Assembly: GCA_035576205.1 (NCBI GenBank)
Contig: DATLWR010000145.1
Coordinates: 1-9,831, forward strand
DNA: 9,831 bases
From: DATLWR01 sp035576205
Lineage (GTDB): Bacteria; Pseudomonadota; Zetaproteobacteria; Mariprofundales; Mariprofundaceae
Direction of reading: 5' to 3'
Below are positions 1-8,527 of the stretch, piece by piece; within the stretch, counting starts at the first letter, position 1; every line of letters begins with the position of its first letter. Made by a program: the position numbers and the translations under genes. Below the pieces are notes generated by a model that saw only the letters and a program-made list of their open reading frames with translations, was not told the origin of the DNA and searched no databases.

Positions 1-55
1 CCGCCGATGGGCGAGGCTTCGCAAGATAACCGTCAGGGCGTTTCGCTTGCCGCGC

Positions 56-319
56 TCAATGCGCTGCGGGCTTGCCTGCTCCCTTGATATCCGGCCCCTT
101 GATATCCGGCCCTTTGATGTCCGGCCCTTTGGTCTTGCCCGACATGCGGACATCCGGCCCCCTGACATCCGGCCCCTTGGCCTTGCCCGACATGCGGACG
201 TCAGGTCCCTTCGCCTTGGCTGGTGGTGCCGAAGCCTGATTCCTGTCTGCGGCCATGGCAGGAACAGTTGCCAACCCGAATGCCGCCACGGCAGCCAGGA
301 TCAACATGGTTTTACGCAT
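56..319 (-). CDS. Small exported protein with GPD(V/I)(R/K) tandem repeats
   Basis: This 87-residue protein has a typical Sec signal peptide: MRKT start, hydrophobic core at residues 5-19, and an AMA-A cleavage motif at about residues 21-24. The mature part is short, hydrophilic and basic. It carries six GPD motifs starting at residues 38, 49, 54, 65, 70 and 75. The first three read GPDVR and the last three GPDIK. A 16-residue unit (GPDVRMSGK-A/T-K followed by GPD-V/I-R/K) occurs twice, at residues 38-53 and 54-69. There is no Cys, so no disulfide or lipobox. An AGGAGG ribosome binding site lies at 331-336, 11 bases before the ATG. The signal peptide and 5' leader match those of the small gene at 1261-1470, on the far side of pcm. 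I recognise no family and assign no function. A periplasmic or secreted, probably disordered protein is inferred. The conserved leader with mostly synonymous changes supports a real gene. Confidence 0.72.
   Translation of the reverse strand: MRKTMLILAAVAAFGLATVPAMAADRNQASAPPAKAKGPDVRMSGKAKGPDVRGPDVRMSGKTKGPDIKGPDIKGPDIKGAGKPAAH
83..208 (-). repeat. In-frame tandem repeat encoding the GPD motifs
   Basis: These 126 bases encode residues 38-79 of the small exported protein. On the plus strand the core reads as variants of GATATCCGGCCCCTT, a 15-base unit giving Gly-Pro-Asp-Ile-Lys on the other strand. It occurs three times in a row at 83-127. Further upstream in the gene it is interleaved with a Met-Ser-Gly-Lys-X-Lys spacer, giving a 48-base higher-order unit present twice. 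All units are multiples of three bases, so copy-number change would keep the reading frame. Confidence 0.8.
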
Positions 320-357
320 ACACTTCGTTGCCTCCTGTGAATGTCAGCCTATGGCTG
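248..357 (-). repeat. Shared leader block, copy 1 (5' UTR plus signal-peptide codons)
   Basis: These 110 bases align without gaps to 1399-1508. By hand count 91 of 110 positions are identical: 13/13 in the inverted repeat, 16/25 between it and the ATG, and 62/72 in the first 24 codons. Of the ten coding differences, seven are synonymous, leaving 21 of 24 residues identical. Similarity stops at the signal-peptide end. Confidence 0.85.
345..357 (-). promoter_or_regulatory. Small inverted repeat upstream of the ribosome binding site, copy 1
   Basis: The minus strand reads CAGCC-ATA-GGCTG, a 5-bp stem with a 3-base loop, 25 bases before the ATG and just upstream of AGGAGG. The identical sequence stands at the identical distance before the other small exported-protein gene (1496-1508). 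It could be a protein-binding site, an RNA hairpin, or simply inherited with the duplication. Confidence 0.4.
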
Positions 358-464
358 GCCCTATTAAACTTAGTCCACAATCCCGGTGCTTGCCACTGCG
401 GAGAGTGCAATTTCCGGAACCCGTTCATGCCCGCGATCCCAGTGTAGCCGTCAGGTGAACGGGC

Positions 465-1151
465 TCATGGGTTCTCCAGCAGCGGCACGAAGGCCACCGG
501 CAGCATGTCGCGCATCGAAAGCTCCCCTTGCGCTGTTTTTTCGACGCGCATCAGTTGCTGCGTATAGCCGGGCGGACCGATCGGGATCACCAGCCTGCCA
601 CCGGGGGCAAGTTGCTCGGCGAGCGGCGGCGGGATGCGCTCGGCGGCCGCGGTCACGATGATGCCGTCGAACGGCGCCTCTTCCGGCCAGCCCAGCCAGC
701 CGTTGCCCGTCCGTAGCGTCACCCGCTGCGACAGCCCCAGTTCATCGATCCGCTGGCGGGCAGCATCGGCAAGTGCGTCGACGCACTCGACGCTGAACAC
801 CTGTGCTGCCAGTTCGGCCAGGATCGCCGTCTGGTAACCGGTACCGGTGCCGATCTCCAGCACCCGTTCGTTTCCTTGCAGATCGAGCAGGTCGGTCATC
901 AGCGCCACGATGAAAGGCTGTGAAATGGTTTGTCCGTGCCCGACCGGCAGGGCGGCATCGTCGTAGGCGGCGTAGTGCAGCACGAACGGCACGAACCGGT
1001 GCCGCTCCACCCTGCCCATGGCTTCCATGACGCGCCCTGCCAGCTCCGGCCGGCCGGTGTAGCGGGCACACAGCCGTGCCTCGTTGCGAATCGTCTCCAC
1101 CATCCAGCTGCGCCGCTCCGCAAGATCACCCAGGCCGAATTTCATATCCAT
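465..1151 (-). CDS. pcm: Protein-L-isoaspartate O-methyltransferase
   Basis: This 228-residue protein is the usual length for the family. It transfers a methyl group from S-adenosylmethionine to L-isoaspartyl residues in aged proteins, starting their repair in the cytoplasm. The family signature GQTISQP is at residues 73-79. The AdoMet-binding motif I, VLEIGTGTGYQ, is at 97-107, and the FDGIIVTAA strand is at 161-169. The usual GDG before the GWPE segment reads GNG here (149-151). Start: ATG at 1151, with AAGG at 1160-1163 eight bases upstream; a second ATG two codons later is also possible. The gene is not in the common surE-pcm-nlpD-rpoS arrangement. It lies between two small exported-protein genes on the same strand and is separated from the upstream one by a terminator, so it is probably transcribed from its own promoter or by readthrough. 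Confidence 0.93.
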   Translation of the reverse strand: MDMKFGLGDLAERRSWMVETIRNEARLCARYTGRPELAGRVMEAMGRVERHRFVPFVLHYAAYDDAALPVGHGQTISQPFIVALMTDLLDLQGNERVLEIGTGTGYQTAILAELAAQVFSVECVDALADAARQRIDELGLSQRVTLRTGNGWLGWPEEAPFDGIIVTAAAERIPPPLAEQLAPGGRLVIPIGPPGYTQQLMRVEKTAQGELSMRDMLPVAFVPLLENP

Positions 1152-1189
1152 ACTCTAGACCTTGCACACGTATCCGGCAGGCCGGAGCA

Positions 1190-1224
1190 ATCAAATAAAA
1201 AGCCCCGCCGGACGGCGGGGCTTT
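1190..1224 (-). terminator. Rho-independent terminator of the Ala/Lys/His-rich peptide gene
   Basis: A perfect 12-bp stem (1199-1210 with 1213-1224, core AAGCCCCGCCG) closes on a 2-base apex. On the minus strand it is followed by a T-rich tail, TTTTTATTTGATT. It starts 36 bases past the stop of the gene at 1261-1470 and lies just upstream of pcm. Confidence 0.9.
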
Positions 1225-1260
1225 CCAAGAGAACAGACGCGTTTTCCGCTACTGCCGCTG

Positions 1261-1470
1261 TTACCTGGCCTCAGGCGTATTGGCAGCCGGCTTTTCGGCT
1301 TTCTTGGCCTTGTGGTGGTGATGCTTCTTGTGCGGCTTCGCAGCTACTTCTTTCTTGGCCGGCGCTGCAGCTTCTGCCTTCGCTGCAGGAGCAGCCTCAG
1401 CCGCCATTGCCGGAACGGTCGCCAACCCGAATGCTGCCAGGGCAGCCACGGTCAACATGGTTTTACGCAT
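1261..1470 (-). CDS. Small exported Ala/Lys/His-rich protein, acid-shock-protein-like composition
   Basis: This is a 69-residue protein. Residues 1-23 form a Sec signal peptide (MRKT start, hydrophobic core, AMA-A cleavage motif), 21 of 24 residues identical to the signal peptide of the GPD-repeat protein. The mature part of about 46 residues is almost entirely Ala, Lys, Pro, Glu and His. It contains a histidine cluster HKKHHHHK at residues 47-54 and no Cys. Composition resembles the periplasmic acid-shock protein Asr of enterobacteria (Ala/Lys/His-rich with a signal peptide), but similarity in low-complexity sequence is weak evidence and I do not transfer the name. The His cluster could bind metal ions or buffer protons; that is inference. 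AGGAGG at 1482-1487 is the ribosome binding site, and a strong terminator follows the gene. It is divergent from acnA, with 222 bases between the two starts. Confidence 0.75.
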   Translation of the reverse strand: MRKTMLTVAALAAFGLATVPAMAAEAAPAAKAEAAAPAKKEVAAKPHKKHHHHKAKKAEKPAANTPEAR

Positions 1471-1508
1471 ACGATTACTTGCCTCCTGAATAGATCAGCC
1501 TATGGCTG
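1399..1508 (-). repeat. Shared leader block, copy 2 (5' UTR plus signal-peptide codons)
   Basis: This is the partner of 248-357, with the same length, the same spacing between elements and no indels. It includes the inverted repeat, AGGAGG, the ATG and 24 signal-peptide codons. Beyond the signal peptide the two genes have no visible similarity. Confidence 0.85.
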
Positions 1509-1509
1509 A
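1495..1509 (-). promoter_or_regulatory. Small inverted repeat upstream of the ribosome binding site, copy 2
   Basis: The core CAGCC-ATA-GGCTG is identical to the copy at 345-357. Here the stem extends to 6 bp (TCAGCC/GGCTGA). It lies 25 bases before the ATG of the Ala/Lys/His-rich protein, the same distance as in copy 1. Confidence 0.4.
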
Positions 1510-1680
1510 CAGGCGAAACGTATGCTTCGCCAATCGGCCGGGAAGGAGGGAAGAATCCCCCGCCACAGCGCGAAAATTGTGACCGCCATCGCGGCCGACC
1601 AGACGGCTTCCGGCCTCCAGCATCCGGACTTTCAAAACATGACGCCAACGCTAGCCTTGGCATCCCTTTTCCGGATTCAC

Positions 1681-1686
1681 AAGGAG
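1681..1686 (+). promoter_or_regulatory. Ribosome binding site fixing the acnA GTG start
   Basis: AAGGAG lies six bases before GTG at 1693. The in-frame upstream ATGs at 1522 and 1639 have no comparable site, and the residues they would add look nothing like aconitase. Confidence 0.75.
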
Positions 1687-1692
1687 ACGACC

Positions 1693-4416
<2,724 letters not shown>

Positions 4417-4433
4417 TAGTTCCGTAACCACGA

Positions 4434-4457
4434 AGTGGCCCCGCTGGCGGGGCCACT
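4434..4457 (+). terminator. Hairpin downstream of acnA, probable terminator
   Basis: A perfect 11-bp inverted repeat (AGTGGCCCCGC, 4434-4444, with 4447-4457) lies 17 bases after the acnA stop. No real T-run follows (GCTCTCGCC), so it may terminate inefficiently or mainly protect the mRNA 3' end. Confidence 0.6.
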
Positions 4458-4550
4458 GCTCTCGCCAACCGTCTCTTTCCATGCCATTGCGGCTATTCCT
4501 GGCTTCTGCTAAAGAAATAAAAATTAGCGTGTGGGGGAGGAATCCAGATT

Positions 4551-5006
4551 ATGAAAATCAGGTCACCGTTTTTACCAGCTGTTCTTTTGTTGCTGCTGGG
4601 CGGTTGCGCGTCGGTTCCGATGGCATCACTGAATATGGACAACGAAGCCAAAACATTTCAGGCGCCAGCGAATGCGGCAAGAATCTACGTTTACAGGAAC
4701 GAGTCGATGGGTGGTGCGATTCCGCTGACCATCAGCCTCGACGGCAAAACCCTCGGGCAGACAGGCCCCAAGACATACTTCATGGTCGATGTATCACCGG
4801 GCCAACATCAAATCGACTCATATGCCGAGAACGTTTCCTCGCTGAACCTGGATACCCAGGCTGGCAAAATCTATTACGTGTGGCAGGAGATCAAGATGGG
4901 CATGTGGTCTGCCCGCTCGGTACTACATGAAGTCCCCGAAGTGCAAGGCCAGAAGGGAGTCATGGAGTGCAAAATGGCCCAGCCCAACGGCGTATCCAGC
5001 CGCTAA
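4551..5006 (+). CDS. DUF2846-like lipoprotein
   Basis: This 151-residue protein has a lipoprotein signal peptide: MKIRS start, hydrophobic core at residues 8-17, and lipobox LGGC with Cys19. Ala at position +2 suggests outer-membrane sorting. The mature part, with RIYVYRNESMGG (44-55), ISLDGKTLGQ (61-70), the Y-F-x-V-x-x-SPGQH turn (76-86) and KIYYVWQE (106-113), fits the small beta-rich domain annotated as DUF2846, whose biochemical role is unknown. GGAGG at 4536-4540 precedes the ATG by 10 bases. The unit is self-contained, with a hairpin before it and a terminator after it. A weak sigma70-like pair (TTGCGG 4487, TAAAGA 4510, 17-base spacer) could be its promoter. Base composition is lower than the neighbours: 63 of 120 G+C in 4621-4740 by hand count, and AT-rich codons are frequent. 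This suggests different ancestry or weak codon selection. Confidence 0.85.
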   Translation: MKIRSPFLPAVLLLLLGGCASVPMASLNMDNEAKTFQAPANAARIYVYRNESMGGAIPLTISLDGKTLGQTGPKTYFMVDVSPGQHQIDSYAENVSSLNLDTQAGKIYYVWQEIKMGMWSARSVLHEVPEVQGQKGVMECKMAQPNGVSSR

Positions 5007-5032
5007 AAATAACCACAAGCACATTACACATC

Positions 5033-5060
5033 GAAGCCCCCGGAAACGGGGGCTTCTTAT
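5033..5060 (+). terminator. Rho-independent terminator of the lipoprotein gene
   Basis: A 10-bp perfect stem (5033-5042 with 5047-5056) with a GAAA tetraloop is followed by TTATTTC. It starts 27 bases after the lipoprotein stop. It also lies beyond the mltC stop (5088, opposite strand), where it could stop convergent transcripts, though the minus-strand side has no T-run. Confidence 0.85.
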
Positions 5061-5087
5061 TTCAATCCCGTCGATTGATGAACAGCC

Positions 5088-6383
5088 TTATAGCCTGACG
5101 TAATCCTTACGGTAGTTGACCACCTTCTGAACGTAACTGCGTGTCTCCGCGTACGGCAAGTTGCGCACCAGGGTGTCGTAGACCTGCGGCGGCTGCATCT
5201 TGTTGATGCGATCCAGCGCCTCGTAGCGATCCTTCGAGAAGGCCTTCAGTACGTTGCCCGGACCGGTGTTGTAGGCGGCGATCACGCAATACTCGCGCGA
5301 GGTGTCGTTGTAGACGGCATTCAGCTGTTCGCCGGAGAGGATGCCCAGATAGGCGGTGCCCAACTCGATGTTGTTCTCGGCGTCGAACAGAAAGTCTCGC
5401 GACGGATCGGCATCGTGGCCGCGCGCCTTTTTATAACCCTCGTGGCCGCCGCTCGACGGCACCAGCTGCATCAGGCCGTAGGCCGGCGCCGAACTGACTG
5501 CGAACGGATTGAAGTTGCTCTCGGTGCGGATGATACCGAATACCAGGCTTTCGCTGACGCCGAACTTCTGCGCGAAACGCTGCACGACCGGCCGGTACTT
5601 CTCGGCCTGCTTGTCCTCGAAATTGCTGACCATGGCGATCTCGACGAAATGCACAACCTTGTCACCGCTCTCGGTGCTGATCGGCTTGGTCTGCTGCGCA
5701 TTGGCGACCAGCCAGTCGGCGAACGCCTCGGCACTCTTCGGATCGGCGACCGGTTTCTTCCCCTGATCGAGAATGAGGCCGTAGAGATACGGGTCCGACT
5801 TGCTGGTCAGCTTGATCTCGGCATCCGAGAAGAGATCGACGGCACGCGGATCGTCGGGGGTCAGCAGCGTGGTGACGATGGCGCTTTTCAGGCTGTCATT
5901 GGCATTCGCCTCCTCCAGCGTCTCGACCGTCACACGCCCCTGGTCGAAATCGACCACGGCGCGGCTCTTGTAGTTATGCGTGTATTTCACGTAGTGCTGG
6001 CGATCGGGGATACGGGCATTGCGGCTGCCCCACTGTTTGCCGGCCAGACCCATCAGGCCGGACATCACCTGATTGAACTGGTAACGGGCAGTCTGGATAT
6101 CCTGCAGGGCATTGCGGGGATCCTTCTTGTACGAGGCCCCGAGCTCCTTCGCCTCCTTGGAAAGTTCCTTACCCGGACTCTTGCTTTTGGCGATCTTGGC
6201 GATATCGCGGCCGGTCGGACTCATGGCGACGTTCAGCAGCTTGCTGGAACTGTTCAGCGTCGAATCGAGCGACTTGCAACCTGCCAGCATGCCTGTTGCA
6301 AGGCCTGCCAGCAGCAACAGTCGAGCCGATCGCCGCCAATGCATCATGTTCATACCCATCTTCATAGCCCCCAATACAACCAT
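5088..6383 (-). CDS. mltC: Membrane-bound lytic murein transglycosylase, MltC type
   Basis: This lipoprotein enzyme cleaves the MurNAc-GlcNAc bond of peptidoglycan to form 1,6-anhydro-MurNAc ends. It should sit on the inner face of the outer membrane. From ATG 6383 it has 431 residues. The signal peptide ends in lipobox LAGC with Cys36. A spacer then leads to the MltC N-terminal domain (HYVKYT...VDFDQGRVTVETL, about residues 130-250) and the C-terminal SLT domain. Catalytic Glu288 lies in RTESNFNPFAVS, followed by YGLMQ (302-306) and AYNTGPGNV (370-378). E. coli MltC is about 360 residues; the extra length is mostly the 90-odd residues between the lipobox and the N-terminal domain. The start is uncertain. 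ATG 6383 has AGGGA five bases upstream, while 6365 is an alternative 6 codons shorter, and the frame is open to 6476 inside the preceding gene. The cyclase gene ends 31 bases upstream on the same strand, so co-transcription is likely. Confidence 0.9.
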   Translation of the reverse strand: MVVLGAMKMGMNMMHWRRSARLLLLAGLATGMLAGCKSLDSTLNSSSKLLNVAMSPTGRDIAKIAKSKSPGKELSKEAKELGASYKKDPRNALQDIQTARYQFNQVMSGLMGLAGKQWGSRNARIPDRQHYVKYTHNYKSRAVVDFDQGRVTVETLEEANANDSLKSAIVTTLLTPDDPRAVDLFSDAEIKLTSKSDPYLYGLILDQGKKPVADPKSAEAFADWLVANAQQTKPISTESGDKVVHFVEIAMVSNFEDKQAEKYRPVVQRFAQKFGVSESLVFGIIRTESNFNPFAVSSAPAYGLMQLVPSSGGHEGYKKARGHDADPSRDFLFDAENNIELGTAYLGILSGEQLNAVYNDTSREYCVIAAYNTGPGNVLKAFSKDRYEALDRINKMQPPQVYDTLVRNLPYAETRSYVQKVVNYRKDYVRL

Positions 6384-6414
6384 GTGTTTCCCTGCGTGAC
6401 CTGCCCACCGGAGA

Positions 6415-8418
6415 TCAGCGCTGGCAGGAGTCGTCATAATAGCGGAAAGCCCGGCGCCCGGAATGCTTGGCGGCATACATGGCTAGATCGGCCTTGTGCA
6501 TCATATCCTCCACCGAAGTGGCGTGCTGCGGATAGAGCGCAATGCCGATACTGACCGACATCGACAACTCCTGCTCCATGACCGACCAGGGTCGGGAACA
6601 TGCCTCGACGATTTGCTCGGCCACGCGCTCTGCATCCTCCAGATCATGCAGATTCGGCAGCACGATGGTGAACTCGTCGCCGCCGAGACGGGCGACCGTA
6701 TCCGACTCCCGCACGCAATCCCTGAGCCGGACCGCCATCTCCTGCAGCAGGTTGTCGCCAGCCTTGTGCCCGAAGCTGTCGTTAATCTCCTTGAAGTCGT
6801 CCAGGTCGATGAACATCAGTGCCAGCATGCATTTCTGGCGTCTGGCCTGCAGCAGCGCCTGCGACAGCCGGTCCTGGAACAGCGCCCGGTTCGGCAGCTC
6901 GGTCAGGATATCGTAGTGCGCCTGGTGCCAGATCACCTGTTCGCGTTCCTTGCGGTCGGTGATGTCGCTGAACACGCCGACATACTGCTCCACCTCGTCC
7001 TTCGGATTGCGGATGGCGCCGATCGACAGCCATTCCGGATAGACCTGGCCATCCTTGCGCCGGTTCCAGATCTCGCCGCGCCAGCGATCACTCTCAACGA
7101 GTTCCTGCCACAGACGGCGATAGAATTCGGCATCGTGATGCCCGGAACTGAGCAGGTTCGGACTTTTGCCGATTGCCTCCTCGGCCGTATAGCCGGTGAT
7201 CTGCGTGAAGGCCGGATTCACCGCCTGAATCTTTCCCTTCCTGTCGGTCACCATGATGCCCTCGGTCGAGGCCTGGAAGACGGCGGCGGCCAGCCGCTGC
7301 GCCTGCTCGGCGGTATGCCGTTCGCTGACGTCCATGACAAAACTCACCCCCCGGCTGGCCGGCCCATCGAGACGGGCGGCGCCGAGATATACCACCACCC
7401 GGTGGCCATTCTTATGGACGAACTCCTTCTCGAACGGCGTGCAGAAACCCTTACGGTCGATCTCCGCCAGTGCCGCCACATCCTTCCCGGCAAACTCCGG
7501 AGGTGTCAGCGCCCGCCAGTCGATCCATCCCGCCTCCAGTTCCTCCTGCGTGTAGCCGATGATCCGCAGGAAGGCTTCGTTGGCATCGGTCACGCGCCCA
7601 TCGGCATCCCAGAACATGATGCCGATGATGTTGGAGTCGACGACGCGCCTGAACCGCGCTTCGCTGTCGACCAGTGCCTGCTCGGTCTGGTGAATCCGAC
7701 GCACAATACGCCAGGAAAGCAGCAGACCGACGGCAAACAGCAGTGCCACCGATATGTAGACGACCGTGCGGGCCAGACCCCGGCTCCAGCGGGCCGCTTC
7801 TCCCAGCGTTGCCGAAAAATGTTTCTCGAGCCCCGTCAGTTGCCGGTTCAGGGTATCGATCTGGCCAAGCATCCTGCCGATATCGACCGGGTTCGGCTCG
7901 CCCCCCTGGATCTCGGCGTGCAATGCCTCGCCCAGCCGACGCAAATCGGCAATGCGGGCATCGCCCTCGGTCCAGATACCGATGGCCTCCGACATGTAGC
8001 TGATCCCGTGAAAGCGCAGGAAAAAACTGATCATGTTATCGACATCGGCAGGATGGTTCCCGCCCTGCAGGAACCCCTCCCGCGCGAGCTTCAGGTCCGG
8101 TTCGGGCTGCTGCAGTGCCAGGCGCGCCTTCCGATCGCCGAGCGTAACGGCAATACCGTCGAGAAACGCCTGATAATCCGTCTCGTCGTGCGAAACGGCA
8201 TAGCCGGTCAGCCAATAGATCGCCTCTTTCTGGCCCTTGGACCACAGCCCCTCGCCAGCCACATAGGCACGGACCGAATCAAGCACATAGGCCTGCAGCT
8301 GGCTGACCGCCAGCAGGCAGATGCCGATGCCGACGAACAGCGCGACAATCAGGTAGAATCCCCGGACAACCCGGTGACCATGCTGCTCGAAGTGCTGGTC
8401 GGAACCCACCACCTGCAT
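6415..8418 (-). CDS. Membrane diguanylate cyclase with two PAS domains and a GGDEF domain
   Basis: This 667-residue sensor enzyme is predicted to make cyclic di-GMP from two GTP. Domains from the chosen ATG: transmembrane helix at about 20-42, extracytoplasmic region at about 45-217 of no family I recognise, second helix at about 218-238, PAS at about 250-368, PAS at about 375-490 (ending GVFSDITDRKEREQ), and the GGDEF domain at about 496-663. The active-site motif is intact as GGDEF (579-583), with FIDLDDFKEINDSFGHKAGD upstream. RESD (570-573), five residues before it, matches the RxxD inhibitory site, so product feedback is expected. There is no EAL or HD-GYP domain. ATG 8418 is preferred because GGAGG lies at 8422-8426, though the spacing is short; TTG 8439 would add seven residues. 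An mltC-type gene follows 31 bases downstream. The signal sensed cannot be read from the sequence. Confidence 0.93.
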   Translation of the reverse strand: MQVVGSDQHFEQHGHRVVRGFYLIVALFVGIGICLLAVSQLQAYVLDSVRAYVAGEGLWSKGQKEAIYWLTGYAVSHDETDYQAFLDGIAVTLGDRKARLALQQPEPDLKLAREGFLQGGNHPADVDNMISFFLRFHGISYMSEAIGIWTEGDARIADLRRLGEALHAEIQGGEPNPVDIGRMLGQIDTLNRQLTGLEKHFSATLGEAARWSRGLARTVVYISVALLFAVGLLLSWRIVRRIHQTEQALVDSEARFRRVVDSNIIGIMFWDADGRVTDANEAFLRIIGYTQEELEAGWIDWRALTPPEFAGKDVAALAEIDRKGFCTPFEKEFVHKNGHRVVVYLGAARLDGPASRGVSFVMDVSERHTAEQAQRLAAAVFQASTEGIMVTDRKGKIQAVNPAFTQITGYTAEEAIGKSPNLLSSGHHDAEFYRRLWQELVESDRWRGEIWNRRKDGQVYPEWLSIGAIRNPKDEVEQYVGVFSDITDRKEREQVIWHQAHYDILTELPNRALFQDRLSQALLQARRQKCMLALMFIDLDDFKEINDSFGHKAGDNLLQEMAVRLRDCVRESDTVARLGGDEFTIVLPNLHDLEDAERVAEQIVEACSRPWSVMEQELSMSVSIGIALYPQHATSVEDMMHKADLAMYAAKHSGRRAFRYYDDSCQR

Positions 8419-8456
8419 ACCCCTCCGCTCTCGAGGCAAATCGCCAACAAGTTAGG

Positions 8457-8486
8457 AATATAGCTTAGCGCAAAAAAATGCCTCAA
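8457..8486 (-). promoter_or_regulatory. Candidate sigma70 promoter for the cyclase-transglycosylase operon
   Basis: On the minus strand, TTGAGG (8481-8486) and TATATT (8457-8462) are separated by 18 bases, in an AT-rich island within otherwise GC-rich sequence. TATATT matches the -10 consensus at 5 of 6 positions and TTGAGG matches the -35 at 4 of 6. Transcription would start about 30 bases before the cyclase ATG. Confidence 0.5.
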
Positions 8487-8527
8487 GCGTTTCTTGCCTC
8501 ACAAGCGGGCGGCCTTACCCTGCAGCC

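Noticed and set aside
1..87. An open frame on the plus strand entering from the window edge and ending with TGA at 85-87
   Set aside because: Only 28 codons are visible, they overlap the end of the small exported-protein gene on the other strand, and they match nothing I recognise.
83..208. Possible CRISPR array or regulatory iterons
   Set aside because: The units are contiguous or separated by in-frame coding spacers that are themselves repeated; there are no unique spacers and no cas genes. They are explained as protein repeats.
47..340. A 97-codon open frame on the plus strand with DIRP repeats
   Set aside because: It is the complement of the GPD repeat. The minus frame has a signal peptide, a good ribosome binding site and a paralogous leader; this one has none.
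420..463. An 8-bp inverted repeat (CCCGTTCA / TGAACGGG) just past the pcm stop, as a terminator
   Set aside because: The loop is 28 bases long and there is no T-run on the minus strand, so it does not meet the pattern of an intrinsic terminator.
1309..1332. The His cluster as a cloning tag or sequencing artefact
   Set aside because: It is embedded in a natural Lys/Ala/His-rich sequence with mixed codons, and the gene has its own terminator and ribosome binding site.
1471..1692. Regulatory sites for acnA (promoter, iron or redox operator)
   Set aside because: I found no pair of promoter boxes with good spacing and no recognisable Fur- or FNR-like palindrome, so none is listed.
5415..6554. 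A 379-codon open frame on the plus strand across mltC
   Set aside because: It is antisense to the conserved transglycosylase motifs and runs over a gene boundary; the translation has no recognisable features.
6496..8463. A 655-codon open frame on the plus strand opposite the cyclase gene
   Set aside because: It mirrors the cyclase gene, a known effect of high GC content. Its translation is Arg/His/Gln-rich with no domain, whereas the minus strand encodes complete PAS and GGDEF domains.
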